NCBI GenBank assembly: GCA_029879725.1
Contig: JAOUPR010000009.1
Coordinates: forward strand, 1-60,436
Source of the DNA: Gemmatimonadota bacterium
Lineage (GTDB): Bacteria; Gemmatimonadota; Gemmatimonadetes; Longimicrobiales; Gaopeijiaceae
Direction of reading: 5' to 3'
Length of the DNA: 60,436 bases
Of the stretch, positions 60,162-60,436 are shown piece after piece. The notes under the pieces were generated by a model. The model was not told where the DNA came from, did not search any database, and saw nothing but the letters and a program-made list of their open reading frames with translations. A program made the translations under genes and the position numbers. Each line of letters opens with the position of its first letter. Positions within the stretch are counted from its first letter, which is position 1.

Positions 60162-60436
60162 TCAGCTTCCCCCCGCGTCTCCCACCACCCGCACCCTCAC
60201 CCGCCGGGCGTCTCCGGGGACGTAGGCCAGGGGGAGATCCTCCACTTCCACCACGGTGAGGGTGGCCGGGTCGGCGCCGGCGTCGGCGGCGCGCTGGCGG
60301 GCCAACGCCTCCGCCTCGTTCACAGCCACGTCGCGCCCCACTCCGCTGAACACCTGGTCCACCTCGCCGCTCACCTGGGCGATGGCGGCCCCCACCGCGT
60401 TGGCTACCGCGTGGTGCTCCACGTGGACGACTTCGC
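60162..60436 (-). CDS. Hydantoinase/oxoprolinase family protein, C-terminal fragment (truncated by window edge)
   Basis: The last 90 or so residues of a larger protein; the frame is open to the right edge and codons beyond the internal GTG at 60422 continue the family pattern (EVVHVEHHAVANAVGAAIAQ). The C-terminus VDQVF.., ADPATLTVVEVEDLPLAYVPG and VRVRVVGD matches HyuA-type hydantoinase/5-oxoprolinase proteins, ATP-dependent openers of cyclic amides. Only the tail is visible, so catalytic residues cannot be checked. Confidence 0.75.
   Translation of the reverse strand, partial: EVVHVEHHAVANAVGAAIAQVSGEVDQVFSGVGRDVAVNEAEALARQRAADAGADPATLTVVEVEDLPLAYVPGDARRVRVRVVGDAGGS

Noticed and set aside
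1..60436. Mobile elements, CRISPR arrays, prophage genes or rRNA
   Set aside because: No transposase, integrase, phage structural gene, spaced direct repeats or rRNA sequence was seen; the two tRNAs are not flanked by integrase or attachment-site duplications.

Overview
The window is visibly GC-rich and densely packed, with frequent ATGA/GTGA stop-start overlaps. It contains no insertion sequence, CRISPR array or rRNA. The gene families suggest a Gram-negative heterotroph of the phylum Gemmatimonadota or a close relative. The clues are an ADOP-type FtsX/MacB permease, a secreted six-bladed beta-propeller, a PD40 propeller fused to an amidohydrolase, a TonB-dependent receptor, a plant-type FabI and an alpha-2-macroglobulin/PBP1C pair. 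The assignment is inferred from families; no marker gene is present.

Layout. (1) 1-7710 (+): a 5'-truncated bacterial alpha-2-macroglobulin, pbpC and a Tat-exported M19-like protein in one tight operon. (2) 7727-9322 (-): a secreted His-rich TPR protein. (3) 9414-21480: a denitrification/NO island. An Rrf2 regulator (+) is followed by a small membrane protein, a CuA subunit II, a heme-copper subunit I and a SCO1-like protein. A three-gene operon runs the other way, headed by a cytochrome b / 2x[4Fe-4S] / MvhD fusion. Converging from the right is nirS (cd1 nitrite reductase), then an outer-membrane porin and a TonB-dependent receptor. (4) 21593-29679 (-): an ADOP permease, then an operon of PIG-L deacetylase, binding lipoprotein, 53-aa membrane peptide and SSS symporter. 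(5) 29798-34362 (-): a complete BMP-type nucleoside ABC importer, divergent from an NSS transporter. (6) 35986-41709: beta-propeller protein, ClC/CBS/TrkA-C channel and a swivel-first aconitase-family enzyme. (7) 41884-45179 (+): a binding lipoprotein coupled to a hybrid histidine kinase. (8) 45227-51563: methyltransferase, PD40-amidohydrolase, M20 amidohydrolase, fluoride channel and an 81-aa orphan. (9) 51634-60436: methyltransferase, MscS channel, tRNA-Val and tRNA-Glu, pterin dehydratase, the fabI/aminotransferase/lipase/HAD operon, a trans-sulfuration-type PLP enzyme and the end of a hydantoinase.

The most interesting system is the NO island. Subunit I looks at first like a ba3-type oxidase and keeps all six metal-ligand histidines at near-ba3 spacing. 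The cross-linked tyrosine expected four residues after the first CuB histidine is a glutamine. Together with the linked NirS, the Cys-containing Rrf2 regulator and a 20-bp element shared by the rrf2 and nirS promoters, this argues for a CuA-containing, B-family-derived nitric oxide reductase rather than an oxidase. NirS would make NO, the heme-copper complex would reduce it to N2O, and the Rrf2 protein would sense it. The divergent cytochrome b/Fe-S/MvhD fusion is an unusual candidate electron-transfer complex sharing that control region.
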